Assembly (NCBI GenBank): GCA_025350145.1
Contig: JANXYH010000017.1
Location: forward strand, 1-64,000
Origin: Burkholderiales bacterium
Lineage (GTDB): Bacteria > Pseudomonadota > Gammaproteobacteria > Burkholderiales > Burkholderiaceae_C
DNA: 64,000 nucleotides
Direction of reading: 5' to 3'
The translations under genes and the position numbers were made by a program. The notes under the pieces were generated by a model. The model was not told where the DNA came from, searched no databases, and worked only from the letters and a program-made list of their open reading frames with translations. This document shows positions 34,802 through 43,846 of this stretch, in pieces; the first letter of the stretch is position 1; each line of letters opens with the position of its first letter.

Positions 34802-34888
34802 CGCTGGGCCCGAGGCTCGGTGGTCAAGGCGTGCGCGCAGGCGGCGGCGCACTCAAGCCAGCAGTGTCGCATCGGGGTTAGCACCTAA

Positions 34889-34915
34889 GCGCACAGGGCG
34901 CCTGGCCCGGTGCGC
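34889..34915 (-). terminator. Terminator-like hairpin after htpG
   Basis: On the minus strand GCGCAC-C-GGGC, loop CAGGC, GCCC-T-GTGCGC: a ten-pair stem with one mismatch, 23 bases past the htpG stop. The following TTAGGTG has only a weak T tract, so termination may be partial. Confidence 0.5.
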
Positions 34916-34937
34916 ACAAATTGGCCTTTGCCCTGAC

Positions 34938-36830
34938 TCAGGCGCTGAGCAACTTGGTCACCCTGGCCACGTAGGCCGCCGGGTCTTCGAGTTGCCCGCC
35001 TTCGGCCAGCGTGGCCTGGTCGAACAGGATGTGGGCCAGGTCGGCAAAGCGCTCCTCGGCGGCCTCGTTGCCCAGCCGCTTGAGCAGGGCATGCTCGGGG
35101 TTGACTTCGAGGATGGGCTGGACCTTGGGCGCGGACTGCCCGGCCTGCTTGAGCATCCGCGCCAGGTGGCCGCTCATGTCGCCCTCCTCGACCACCAGGC
35201 AGGCGGGCGAATCAACCAGCCGGGTGGTGGTTCGCACCTCCTTGGCCCGCGCCTTGAGCGCCTGCGTGAGCCTGTCCAGGGTCGGCTTGAAGGTTTCGGC
35301 CACGGCCTGAGCCTGCTTCTTCTCTTCTTCGTCCTGCAATTTGCCCAGATCGACCGCGCCCTTGGCCACGCTCTGCAGCGGCTTGCCTTCAAACTCATAG
35401 AGGTGGCTGAGCAGCCACTCGTCGACCCTGTCGGTCAGCAGCAACACCTCGATCCCCTTCTTGCGGAAGATCTCCAACTGCGGGCTGGACTTGGCGGTGG
35501 CCAGCGAATCGGCGGCGATCACGTAGATCGGCTCCTGGCCGTCCTTCATCCGCGCCACATAGTCGGCCAGCGACACGCCTTCGTCGGCGTGGGTCGAGGC
35601 GAAACGGTAGAGCTTGGCCAGGCGCTCGCGGTTGGCGTGGTCCTCGCCTATGCCCTCCTTGAGCACCGAGCCGAACTCGGCCCAGAACTTCTGGTACTTG
35701 GCCTTGTCGTCGGCGTTGTCGCTGTCGGCCAGGGCTTCGAGCATGCTCAGCACGCGCTTGGTGCTGCCCTCGCGGATCGCCTTGACGTCGCGGCTCTCCT
35801 GCAGCAGTTCGCGGCTGACGTTGAGCGGCAGATCGGCGGAGTCGATCACCCCCTTGACGAAGCGCAGGTACACCGGCATCAGCGCCTCGGCGTCGTCCAT
35901 GATGAAGACGCGCTTGACGTAGAGCTTCACGCCGCCGCGCTTGTCGCGGTTCCACAGGTCAAACGGCGCCTTGGCCGGGATGTACAGCAGTTGGGTGTAT
36001 TCGCTGCGGCCCTCGACCCGGTTGTGGGTGTAGGCCAGCGGCGCGTCGCTGTCGTAGCTGATCTGCTTGTAGAAGTCCTGGTATTCGCTGTCGGTGATGT
36101 CGCTCTTGTTGCGTGCCCACAGCGCGGCGGCCTTGTTGACGGTCTCCCACTCGTCCTTCTGCACCTGTTGCGACTTCTCCGCGTCCCACTCTTCCTTCTG
36201 CATCAGGATAGGCAGCGAGATGTGGTCGGAGTATTTGGCGATGACTGACTTCAGCCGCCAGGTCTTGAGGAACTCGTCGGCCTCCTCGGCCTTCAGGTGC
36301 AGGACCACGTCGGTGCCGCGCCGGGCACGCTCGATTGTCTCGGTCTCGAACTCGCCCGTGCCCTCGCTGCTCCAGCGCACGCCCTGGCTGGCCGGGGCGC
36401 CAGCGCGGCGGGTCTCGACCGTCATCCGGTCGGCGACGATGAAGCCCGAGTAAAAGCCGACGCCGAACTGGCCGATCAGATTGGCGTCCTTCTTCTGGTC
36501 GCCTTCGAGCCTGGCCATGAATTCGCGGGTGCCGCTCTTGGCGATGGTGCCGAGGTGGGCGGTGGCCTCCTCGGCGGTCATGCCGATGCCGTTGTCGCGG
36601 ATCGTCAGCGTCTTGGCCTCGGCGTCAAAGAACACCCGCACTTCCAGCGCCGTCTGGTCCTCGTACAGGGCGGCGTTGTCCAGCGCCTCGAAGCGCAGCT
36701 TGTCGCAGGCGTCCGAAGCGTTCGAGATCAACTCGCGCAGGAAGATTTCCTTGTTCGAGTACAGCGAGTGGGTGACGAGGTGCAGGATCTGCTTGACTTC
36801 GGCCTGGAAGGCCTGGGTGTGCTTGGTCAT
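34938..36830 (-). CDS. htpG: Chaperone HtpG (Hsp90)
   Basis: A 630-residue cytosolic Hsp90. The N-terminal GHKL ATP site is complete: [25 protein letters not shown], and [11 protein letters not shown]. The middle domain has [14 protein letters not shown] and the C-terminal dimerisation domain ends at LLSA. ATG 36828-36830 matches the standard [16 protein letters not shown] start. A heat-shock-type promoter lies about 80-105 bases upstream. Confidence 0.97.
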   Translation of the reverse strand: MTKHTQAFQAEVKQILHLVTHSLYSNKEIFLRELISNASDACDKLRFEALDNAALYEDQTALEVRVFFDAEAKTLTIRDNGIGMTAEEATAHLGTIAKSGTREFMARLEGDQKKDANLIGQFGVGFYSGFIVADRMTVETRRAGAPASQGVRWSSEGTGEFETETIERARRGTDVVLHLKAEEADEFLKTWRLKSVIAKYSDHISLPILMQKEEWDAEKSQQVQKDEWETVNKAAALWARNKSDITDSEYQDFYKQISYDSDAPLAYTHNRVEGRSEYTQLLYIPAKAPFDLWNRDKRGGVKLYVKRVFIMDDAEALMPVYLRFVKGVIDSADLPLNVSRELLQESRDVKAIREGSTKRVLSMLEALADSDNADDKAKYQKFWAEFGSVLKEGIGEDHANRERLAKLYRFASTHADEGVSLADYVARMKDGQEPIYVIAADSLATAKSSPQLEIFRKKGIEVLLLTDRVDEWLLSHLYEFEGKPLQSVAKGAVDLGKLQDEEEKKQAQAVAETFKPTLDRLTQALKARAKEVRTTTRLVDSPACLVVEEGDMSGHLARMLKQAGQSAPKVQPILEVNPEHALLKRLGNEAAEERFADLAHILFDQATLAEGGQLEDPAAYVARVTKLLSA

Positions 36831-36906
36831 GGGCTGGGTGCGGGAACAGGTTGGCGGGTGGGTGGGCAGGCGGCGGTCAGATATGTGGCCGCGACGCGAG
36901 CCCGGC

Positions 36907-36934
36907 ATTTTGGGCCAGCACAGGCGCTTTCAAG
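36907..36934 (-). promoter_or_regulatory. Sigma-32-like heat-shock promoter for htpG
   Basis: On the minus strand CTTGAAA (36934-36928), 13-base spacer, CCCAAAAT (36914-36907). The -35 equals the sigma-32 consensus and the -10 is close to CCCCATnT. It would start transcription near 36900, about 70 bases before the htpG ATG. Confidence 0.65.
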
Positions 36935-36986
36935 GCCCATGGCACGCTCGCGGTCCGCCCCTTGCCCGGCCTGAACCCGGGCCTTG

Positions 36987-37125
36987 ATGGCCAGCGGTTG
37001 CCGCGAACCGCATCGGCCGCAATTCCACTTCGGCCCCCGAGCGGGCTGGATGAACGACCCCAAGCGGGTCTGGCACGCGCCCAGCGGCTGCTGGGTGATG
37101 GCCCTGCCGGTGGTGCTGACGCTGC
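36987..37125 (+). pseudogene. Relic of a GH32 sucrose/fructan hydrolase with internal deletion
   Basis: The frame reads HRPQFHFGPRAGWMNDP, the nucleophile-containing N-terminal motif of GH32 enzymes. It then continues directly as KRVWHAPSGCWVMAL, which resembles the later RDPKVFWHxPSGRWVM block. In intact enzymes these are about 100 residues apart, so the region between two Asp-Pro codons has been deleted. The rest of the gene is missing; the frame soon runs into the 3' end of the molybdenum hydroxylase gene on the other strand. No product is expected. Confidence 0.65.
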
Positions 37126-37146
37126 CCCGCCCGCCTGCGCTGCCGC

Positions 37147-39522
37147 CTACAGCGCGAACGGCGAGGCGTCCATCTGCCGCAGGTTCAGTGCCCGCCAGAC
37201 CCGTTCGGCAGTCAGCGGCATCTGGATCTGCTCGGCCGCAGCGCCCAGGCCGGCCTCGGCCAGGGCGTCGACGACGGCGTTGACCACGGCGGGCGTCGCC
37301 CCGATCGTGCCGAGTTCGCCCACGCCCTTGGCGCCGAGCACGTTGGTCAGGCAGGGCGTGCTGGTGTCGAAAGCGGTCTTGAAACCGATGAAACCGTCGG
37401 CATGCGGCATGGCGTAATCCATGAAGCTGGCCGAGAGCATCTGGCCGCTCTCGGCGTCGTAGCGCACCGCCTCCAGCAGCGCCTGGCCTATGCCCTGGGC
37501 CGCGCCGCCCTCGACCTGGCCGCGCACTATCGTCGGGCTGACGACCCGGCCGATGTCGTTGACGCTGGCGTAGGCCACCACCGCCACCGCGCCTGTGGCC
37601 GGGTCGATCTCGACCTCGCAGACATGGCAGCCGTTGGGCCAGCTTGGCCCGCCGGCCTGGGCGCTGGCGCTGACGCTGATGTGGCTCTCGGGCTGACGCC
37701 CGGCCAGCTCGAACAAGCCTATGCCCAAGTCTGTGCCGGCGACGTTGAAGCGCCCGGCGGCGTATTCGATGTCGGTGGCTGGCGCCTCCAGCGCCTGCCC
37801 GGCCAGGTTCTTGGCCTCGTCTATGGTCTTGCGCGAGGCCACATCCACCGCCGAGCCGCCGGTGAACAACGAGCGCGAGCCGACGCTGCCGAAGCCGTTG
37901 GCCCGGTCGGTGTCGCCCTGCAGCACGCGGATGCGGTCAATCGGCACGCCGAAGGTGTCGACCGCCAGTTGCGCGTAGCTGGTGGCAATGCCCTGGCCCA
38001 TTGCCTGCGTCGCCGAGGTCAGCTCGATGAAGCCATCGGCGCTGACCTTGACGCTGACATGCTCTTCCAGCATCAGCCCACCGGTCCACTCCAGGAAGGT
38101 GGCGATGCCCCGGCCGCGCAGCTTGCCCTGGGCCTGCGAGGCGGCGCGGCGGGCGGCAAAGCCCTGCCAGTCGGCCAGCGCCAGGCCTTGGTCCAGCACC
38201 TTCTCGAACTGGCCGCTGTCGTAGACCTGGGCCATGGGGTTGGTGTAGGGCATCTGCGACGGCTTGATCATGTTGCGCCGGCGCAGTTCGGCCGGGTCCA
38301 GACCCAGCTTGCGCGCGGCCGAGTCCATCAGCCGCTCGATGTTGTAGATCGCCTCGGGCCTGCCGGCGCCGCGGTAGGCGCCGGTGCTGGCGGTGTTGGT
38401 CATCACCGCGGTGAAATCGAAATCGATCAGCGGGATGTCGTAGATGCTGGTCGCCACCCAGGGCCCGATCAACACCTGGATCGCCACGCCCACGCCCAGC
38501 GCATAGGCGCCGACGTTGGCGATGCCGCGCACCCGCAGGGCCAGCGCCCGGCCGTCGGCGTCCAAGGCCAGCTCGGCCCGGCAGATCAGGTCGCGGCCAT
38601 GCACCGCCGAGAGGAACTCCTCCATCCGCTCGGCCCGCCACTTCACCGGCCGGCCGGTGCTGAGGGCAGCGTAGACCACCGCCAGATCCTCGGGGTAGCA
38701 GCCGCCCTTCATGCCGAAGCCACCGCCAACATCGCCGACGACAACGCGGATCTTGTCCTCCGTTAACCCCGGCAGCGAGGCCGCCAGGGTGGTGCGCACG
38801 CCCGAGGGCATCTGGCTGGCAATGCGCACGGTGACGCGGCCCGTGGCCGGGTCGGGGCTGGCGTTGATTGCCCGCGGCTCGATCGGGCTGGGCGCCAAAC
38901 GCTGGTTGTCGATGTCCAGGCTGACGCAATGCGCGGCGCCGGCAAACGCCGCCGCAGTCTTGGCAGCATCACCATGGCGCATCGCGGCGGCGACGTTGTC
39001 GGGCGCCTGCTCGCACAGCACCGGCGCGCCCGGCCGCATCGCCGCAAACGGCTCGACCACCGCCGCCAGTTCCTCGCAATCGACCACCACCGCCTCGGCC
39101 GCCGCGCGTGCCTGCGCCAGCGTCTGGGCGACCACGATGGCGACCGCCTCGCCGACATAGCGCACCCGCTGATGCGCCAGCACGCAGCGCGGCGCCGAGG
39201 CCGCCGCCGTGCCATCGGGCCGCGCAAAGCCGACCGGTCCGGCCATGGGTTTGACCCCTGCCGCGACCAGATCGGCGCCGTGGTAGGCCGCCACCACCCC
39301 TGGCATGGCCAGTGCCGCGCTGAGGTCCACCGCCAGCAGCTTGGCGTGGGCATACACAGCGCGCACGAACACCGCGTGGCACTGGCCGGGCTGGTTCTGG
39401 TCGTCGGTGAACAGGCCCTGGCCGGCGATCAGCGTCGGGTCCTCGATCCGGCGGACATGTTGGCCGCTGCCAAAGCGCGCGGCGTCGGTGTTGGCGGACG
39501 GCGTGTTGACAGCGGTGCTCAT
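37147..39522 (-). CDS. Molybdenum hydroxylase large subunit, CoxL-like (form II type)
   Basis: A 791-residue molybdopterin-binding subunit of the xanthine dehydrogenase/aerobic CO dehydrogenase family. [18 protein letters not shown] opens the a/b hammerhead domain. Cofactor segments are [36 protein letters not shown] (the form II loop, not the AYRCSFR of true CO dehydrogenase) and the catalytic glutamate in [21 protein letters not shown]. It hydroxylates an unknown organic substrate. ATG 39520-39522 overlaps the small-subunit stop (ATGA). No FAD-binding medium subunit is nearby. Confidence 0.88.
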   Translation of the reverse strand: MSTAVNTPSANTDAARFGSGQHVRRIEDPTLIAGQGLFTDDQNQPGQCHAVFVRAVYAHAKLLAVDLSAALAMPGVVAAYHGADLVAAGVKPMAGPVGFARPDGTAAASAPRCVLAHQRVRYVGEAVAIVVAQTLAQARAAAEAVVVDCEELAAVVEPFAAMRPGAPVLCEQAPDNVAAAMRHGDAAKTAAAFAGAAHCVSLDIDNQRLAPSPIEPRAINASPDPATGRVTVRIASQMPSGVRTTLAASLPGLTEDKIRVVVGDVGGGFGMKGGCYPEDLAVVYAALSTGRPVKWRAERMEEFLSAVHGRDLICRAELALDADGRALALRVRGIANVGAYALGVGVAIQVLIGPWVATSIYDIPLIDFDFTAVMTNTASTGAYRGAGRPEAIYNIERLMDSAARKLGLDPAELRRRNMIKPSQMPYTNPMAQVYDSGQFEKVLDQGLALADWQGFAARRAASQAQGKLRGRGIATFLEWTGGLMLEEHVSVKVSADGFIELTSATQAMGQGIATSYAQLAVDTFGVPIDRIRVLQGDTDRANGFGSVGSRSLFTGGSAVDVASRKTIDEAKNLAGQALEAPATDIEYAAGRFNVAGTDLGIGLFELAGRQPESHISVSASAQAGGPSWPNGCHVCEVEIDPATGAVAVVAYASVNDIGRVVSPTIVRGQVEGGAAQGIGQALLEAVRYDAESGQMLSASFMDYAMPHADGFIGFKTAFDTSTPCLTNVLGAKGVGELGTIGATPAVVNAVVDALAEAGLGAAAEQIQMPLTAERVWRALNLRQMDASPFAL

Positions 39523-40001
39523 GCCTGCACCTCGGCGCGCATCGTCTGGCCGGCCTGGCGAACTGCGGCAACGATGTTGACGTAGCCGGTGCAGCGGCAC
39601 AAATTGCCCTCGAGTGCGTCGGCGATCTCGGGATCGCTGGGCGAAGGGTTGGTCTTGAGCAGGCAGGCCGCCGTCAGCATCATCCCGGGCGTGCAGAACC
39701 CGCATTGCAGGCCATGGCAGTCCATGAACGCCTGCTGCAGCGGGTGCAGGGCGCCGCCGGCCTGGGCCAGGCCCTCGACCGTGGTCACCCGGCAACCCTG
39801 GGCCTGCAGCGCCAGCATGCTGCAACTCTTCACCGCCCTGCCGTCGACCAGCACCGTGCAGGCGCCGCACTGGGCGGTGTCGCAACCGGCATGGGTGCCG
39901 GTCAGGCCGAGCGGGCCGCGGATCATGTCCAGCAGCAGGTCGGGGGCATTGACCTGCGCGCTGGCAGGGCGGTCGTTCAGGGTCAACGAAACAATCGGCA
40001 T
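39519..40001 (-). CDS. Molybdenum hydroxylase [2Fe-2S] small subunit, CoxS-like
   Basis: A 160-residue protein with two iron-sulfur clusters. The N-terminal plant-type ferredoxin site is [22 protein letters not shown] and the second is CGFCTPGMM with NLCRCTGY. It relays electrons from the molybdenum centre. It is the first gene of a two-gene operon with the large subunit. With no flavin subunit, electrons must go to another acceptor such as a cytochrome, as in isoquinoline 1-oxidoreductase. Confidence 0.92.
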   Translation of the reverse strand: MPIVSLTLNDRPASAQVNAPDLLLDMIRGPLGLTGTHAGCDTAQCGACTVLVDGRAVKSCSMLALQAQGCRVTTVEGLAQAGGALHPLQQAFMDCHGLQCGFCTPGMMLTAACLLKTNPSPSDPEIADALEGNLCRCTGYVNIVAAVRQAGQTMRAEVQA

Positions 40002-40205
40002 GCGTTGGGCTCCGGGGCGCTGTGACAGCGGTGGCTTGGGGGGCGAAAGCCTGATCGTACCCAGAGTTGTTCGCCTTCGCCGGATCGGGCGGACGGCGCG
40101 CCGGGGCCGGCCTGGCTTGCATCCAGAATAGGCCCGTGGCCTGCCGCCCCTGCGCCGCGCCTGCCCAGGCCGCTGCGGCGCTTTTCAACCCTGCTGGAGC
40201 CGAAC

Positions 40206-41027
40206 ATGAATCGACCGCTGTCGACCGTCCTGGGCAGCCTCTTGATCGCGGGCTGTGCGATGGTGCCGCCCGACAGTGCAGCGCCATCGCAGGCCGGACC
40301 GAGTGCGGCGGCGCGGGCGGAACTGGCGCCGACCGGCAAATTGCGCGCCGGCATGAACCTGGGCAACACCCTGTTCACCGGCCGGCGTGATGGCAATGGC
40401 GAGCTGTACGGCGTCAGCGTCGACGTGATGCGCGAACTGGCCTCGCGCCTGGGCGTGGCGGTGGAGTGGGTGGTCCATGCCACACCCGGCGACGTGGCCG
40501 ACGCGGCCGGCAGCAACACCTGGGATGTGGCGATCCTGGCGATCGAGCAGGCCCGGGCAGAGAAGATCTCGTTCTCGCCAGCGATGACCGAGATCGAGGC
40601 GACCTACATGGTCGGGCGCGATTCCAAGCTCGCCTCGGTCGCCGAAGTTGACACCCCCGGCACGCGGATTGCCGTGTCCGAGAAGTCGGGCTATGAGTTG
40701 TACCTGACGCGGGTGCTGCGCCACGCCAGCCTGATCAAGGTCAAGGGCTTTGCGGCGTCCATGGATCTGTTCAACGCTGGTGGCGCCGACGCCCTGGCGA
40801 GCTTGAAGCCGACCCTGCTCGACGCCACGGCGCAGATGCCGCAGGCGCGGATGCTGCCCGGCACCTTCATGACCGTGAACCACGGCCTGGGCGCGCCCAG
40901 GCCGCGTCCGCTGGCCGCCGCTTACTTGAAATCCTTCGTCGAGGAATTGAACGCCAGCGGCTTTGTAGCAGCGGCCATCGCCAGGCACAGCGTGCAGGGC
41001 CTGGCAGCCGTCGGCAGTGGCCGTTGA
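40206..41027 (+). CDS. Solute-binding lipoprotein (SBP family 3)
   Basis: A 273-residue protein. The lipobox LLIAGC (cysteine 17) marks a lipoprotein. The mature part fits the bacterial extracellular solute-binding family 3 fold: [58 protein letters not shown] and [16 protein letters not shown]. No permease or ATPase genes are adjacent, so it is an orphan receptor or uses a transporter elsewhere. It is divergent from the hydroxylase operon (205-bp spacer) and may relate to its substrate. Confidence 0.8.
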   Translation: MNRPLSTVLGSLLIAGCAMVPPDSAAPSQAGPSAAARAELAPTGKLRAGMNLGNTLFTGRRDGNGELYGVSVDVMRELASRLGVAVEWVVHATPGDVADAAGSNTWDVAILAIEQARAEKISFSPAMTEIEATYMVGRDSKLASVAEVDTPGTRIAVSEKSGYELYLTRVLRHASLIKVKGFAASMDLFNAGGADALASLKPTLLDATAQMPQARMLPGTFMTVNHGLGAPRPRPLAAAYLKSFVEELNASGFVAAAIARHSVQGLAAVGSGR

Positions 41028-41058
41028 GCGCCAGCCAAGGCGAAGCGCGCAGCTTGCG

Positions 41059-41478
41059 ATGGACGACACCGACCGCCAACTGATCGCCCTGCTGCGCAAG
41101 GATTCGCGCAGCGCCATCGCCACCCTGGCCACCAAGCTCGGGGTCTCGCGCGGCACCGTCAGCAACCGCCTGCGCAGGCTTGAGGACGCGCAGGTGATCG
41201 TCGGCTACAGCCTGCGCCTGCGCCCCGACGCCGAGCCCAACCAGATCCGCGCCTGGATGCAGGTGCTGGTCGACGGCAACCAGACCCGCGCGGTGATCGC
41301 CAGCCTGCTCGGCGAACCCGGCGTGGCGGCCCTGCACGACACCAATGGCCGCTGGGATCTGCTGGCCGAATTGCGCGCCGACAGCATGGCCGAGTTGTCC
41401 AAACTGCTGGAGCGGGTGCGCCTGATCAAGGGCATCGCCAACACCGAGACCAGCATCCTGCTGGCCAGCTACCGCTGA
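41059..41478 (+). CDS. Lrp/AsnC-family regulator
   Basis: A 139-residue regulator. The N-terminal helix-turn-helix is DRQLIALLRKDSRSAIATLATKLGVSRGTVSNRLRRLEDAQVIVGY; the C-terminal half is the ligand-binding RAM domain ending ETSILLASYR. ATG 41059 is the natural start. It lies 31 bases after the solute-binding lipoprotein and probably shares its transcript, so it may sense the same amino-acid-like ligand. Confidence 0.9.
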   Translation: MDDTDRQLIALLRKDSRSAIATLATKLGVSRGTVSNRLRRLEDAQVIVGYSLRLRPDAEPNQIRAWMQVLVDGNQTRAVIASLLGEPGVAALHDTNGRWDLLAELRADSMAELSKLLERVRLIKGIANTETSILLASYR

Positions 41479-41546
41479 GCTTGGCGAACCGCCACGACCA
41501 GCGCAAACCCATACCTGAGTTCACCCCCAACCAAGGAACATCCGCC

Positions 41547-42116
41547 ATGGCCAGCATGCCCACCGAACTCGACTTTGCCGACATCCAGGCCGACACCACC
41601 CGCTGGGAGGGCCGCATCAGCCACATGTACCTCGACACCGTGGCCAAGGTGACGGTGGGCGTGGGCAAGATGCTGCCCGACGCCACCGCCGCCCTGGCGC
41701 TGGGCTTTGTCCGGCGCGACAGCGGCGCCAAGGCCACGGCCGACGAAATCAAGCGCGACTACTTGGCGGTGGCGGCCCAGCCCAAGGGCCAACTCGCCGG
41801 CAGCTACAAAAAGTTCACCCAGCTCGACCTGCCCGAAGCGGCTATCGACGCCCTGCTCAAGACCGTGGTCGACGCTTTTGTGGCCGACCTGGCCAAACGC
41901 TACGCCGGCTGGGCCGGCCTGCCGGCCCAGGCCAAGCGCGCGCTGCTCGACATGTGCTTCAACCTCGGCCCCGGTGGCCTGGCGGCGTTTGCCCGTCTGA
42001 AGGCCGCAGTTGACGCCCGCAACTGGGACAGCGTGGCCAAGGAGTGCTTTCGCAACGGCATCGCGCAGGTCCGCAACGACTGGACGCGCGACCTGTTCCT
42101 CAAGTGCAAGGGCTGA
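41547..42116 (+). CDS. T4-type lysozyme / pesticin-like muramidase
   Basis: A 189-residue protein with the complete T4-lysozyme catalytic pattern. Glu21 in RWEGRI, Asp30 in YLDT and Thr36 in KVTVGVG have exactly the spacing of Glu11, Asp20 and Thr26 in the phage enzyme. A later AKRALLDMCFNLGPGGLAAF corresponds to the second-lobe helix. The product would cut the glycan of peptidoglycan. There is no signal peptide and no holin or phage gene nearby. AAGGA lies 9 bases before ATG 41547. The companion gene 32 bases downstream encodes a secreted protein. Confidence 0.75.
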   Translation: MASMPTELDFADIQADTTRWEGRISHMYLDTVAKVTVGVGKMLPDATAALALGFVRRDSGAKATADEIKRDYLAVAAQPKGQLAGSYKKFTQLDLPEAAIDALLKTVVDAFVADLAKRYAGWAGLPAQAKRALLDMCFNLGPGGLAAFARLKAAVDARNWDSVAKECFRNGIAQVRNDWTRDLFLKCKG

Positions 42117-42148
42117 GGCAGCCGGCGGTGGCCTGGGCAAGGGCGCCA

Positions 42149-42916
42149 ATGAGGCCGGTGGCGGCGATCCTGGCCGGGTTCGCGCTGGCCTTGGCGCAGG
42201 CGCAAACCTTGGGCCAAACGCCGGATAAAACGCTGGCCCCAGCCAGACCGATCATGGCCACGGCGGCCTTGGGTTCAGTCAGCGCGCCGCCACGGCCGGC
42301 CGACCTGCTGCGCCCCTTCGACACGCCCTTGCCGTTGCTGCTCAAGACCGCCGCCGAGCCGCAGCGGGTCGAGGCGCTCCACTGCGCCGATTGGCTGAAG
42401 CTGCGCGCCACGGCGGTCGGCAGCGACAACGACGCCGCCTGGCGCGTGGTCCGCTTCCAGACCGTGCCCTGCGAGGCCCTGGCCCTGCTGCTCCAGGCTC
42501 GGCCGGCCGCGCATTCGGCGCTGGCGCCGGCATCGGCGCCCGAACTCGCCACCGCAGCCTACCCCGGCGCACTCTGGCCCGACCCGTCTGCCCAGGCCCA
42601 GGCCCAGGCTCAGGCACGCCGGCCCAGCCCGGGCACCCACCTGGCCCGCGCCAGCGGCCAGCCGCGCTGGAAGCCCGCCGCCGACGGCAGCCTGAGCCTG
42701 CAAAACCAGCGCTGGCGCGTCAGCCTGACCCTGCTCGCCCTGGGCGACTTCGACGGCGACGGCTGGGAAGACGCGGCCTACCGCTGGCAGGCCGAATCGC
42801 GCCAGGGCAGCTATGCCGACAGCCGCTTGCTGGTGCTGACCCGCCAGTCCGGCCAGGCCGGCCACACCGTGCTGGACACCGAGGCGCTGCTGGCGGCGGC
42901 AGCTCGCAAACGCTGA
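42149..42916 (+). CDS. Secreted protein of unknown function next to the lysozyme
   Basis: A 255-residue protein, not recognised. Residues 1-18 (RPVAAILAGFALALAQAQ) look like a signal peptide with Ala-X-Ala cleavage. The mature part has two cysteines (HCADW, VPCEA) that could form a disulfide, an Ala/Gln repeat from 6-base DNA units, and near the C-terminus ALGDFDGDGWEDAAYRW, a calcium-binding-like loop as in FG-GAP repeats. It closely follows a muramidase lacking a signal peptide, so a periplasmic inhibitor or immunity role is possible but unproven. Confidence 0.6.
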   Translation: MRPVAAILAGFALALAQAQTLGQTPDKTLAPARPIMATAALGSVSAPPRPADLLRPFDTPLPLLLKTAAEPQRVEALHCADWLKLRATAVGSDNDAAWRVVRFQTVPCEALALLLQARPAAHSALAPASAPELATAAYPGALWPDPSAQAQAQAQARRPSPGTHLARASGQPRWKPAADGSLSLQNQRWRVSLTLLALGDFDGDGWEDAAYRWQAESRQGSYADSRLLVLTRQSGQAGHTVLDTEALLAAAARKR

Positions 42917-43085
42917 CGCTGGCCCTGTCGGCGGACATCAGGGCCATTTGCATCTGCTGCGATCTGCGGCGGGCCGATGACCATGTCCACCTCGGCCGCA
43001 CCGCCGGGTTGCCGGCCTTGCCGATGGCCGCGCTGTGCTGGGGCTTGATGTCGAATTCAGGCCGCGTGCCTGGCCGCAGTCGGCG

Positions 43086-43751
43086 TCAGTGCAAGGCGGC
43101 GGCGGATTCGGGCATCGCGGCGATCTTGCGCAGCGCCCGCTCGAAGACTTCGACCGGCTGGCCGCCCTGGATCAGGTGGCGGTCGTTGATGATCACCGCC
43201 GGCACGGCGTGGATGCCGGCCTGCTGGTAGAAATCTTGCGCCTGGCGCACCTCGGCGCTGAACTTGTCCGAGGCCAGGATGCGTGCCGCCTCGTCCGGGT
43301 CCAGCCCGACCTGGGCTGCCAATTCGACCAGCACGCCAGCCTGGCTGGGGTCGCGGCCGTCGGTGAAATAGGCCCGCAGCAGGGCATGCTTGAGCGCCCC
43401 TTGGCTGCCGGCGGGGCCCGCCACGCCAGCCCAGTGCAGCAGCCTGTGGGCGTCAAAGGTGTTGTAGGTGCGGCTGCGCTTGCCGACCCCAAACTCAAAG
43501 CCTAGCGCTGCGCCGCGCTGGCGAATCGCTTCGGCATTGGCGGCCACCTGGGCCGCGTCCAGGCCGTATTTGCGGCTCAGGTGGGCGACGATCTCTTCGC
43601 CCTCGGGCGCCATCTGCGGGTTCAGTTGGAAGGGCTGGAAATGCACCTCCGCCTGGACTGTGTCGCCAACCCGCTGCAGCGCCTGCTCCAGCGCCGCCAG
43701 GCCGATGGCGCACCAGGGACACACCACATCGGAAACGAAATCGATCTTCAT
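43086..43751 (-). CDS. DsbA-family oxidoreductase, FrnE-like
   Basis: A 221-residue cytosolic thioredoxin-fold protein with an inserted helical domain. The active site is CPWC at residues 11-14; the cis-Pro loop is GIHAVPAVIINDRHLIQGGQP. The pattern matches FrnE/2-hydroxychromene-isomerase-like proteins, not periplasmic DsbA, and no signal peptide is present. ATG 43751 is used because the CPWC motif normally lies about ten residues from the start. It is downstream of no obvious partner. Confidence 0.85.
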   Translation of the reverse strand: MKIDFVSDVVCPWCAIGLAALEQALQRVGDTVQAEVHFQPFQLNPQMAPEGEEIVAHLSRKYGLDAAQVAANAEAIRQRGAALGFEFGVGKRSRTYNTFDAHRLLHWAGVAGPAGSQGALKHALLRAYFTDGRDPSQAGVLVELAAQVGLDPDEAARILASDKFSAEVRQAQDFYQQAGIHAVPAVIINDRHLIQGGQPVEVFERALRKIAAMPESAAALH

Positions 43752-43846
43752 GCGCCTGCACTCCTGTACGCCACCCGCGCCACCCATGCCGCCGGAGCGC
43801 AAGTCTAAGTCCGGCGACCGGCCCTGCCCGTCGCCCTGGCTGCGGC

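Noticed and set aside
39523-40287. A fused frame joining the hydroxylase large subunit to upstream sequence
   Set aside because: The small subunit occupies this stretch in another frame with all its cysteines, and ATG 39522 overlaps its stop.
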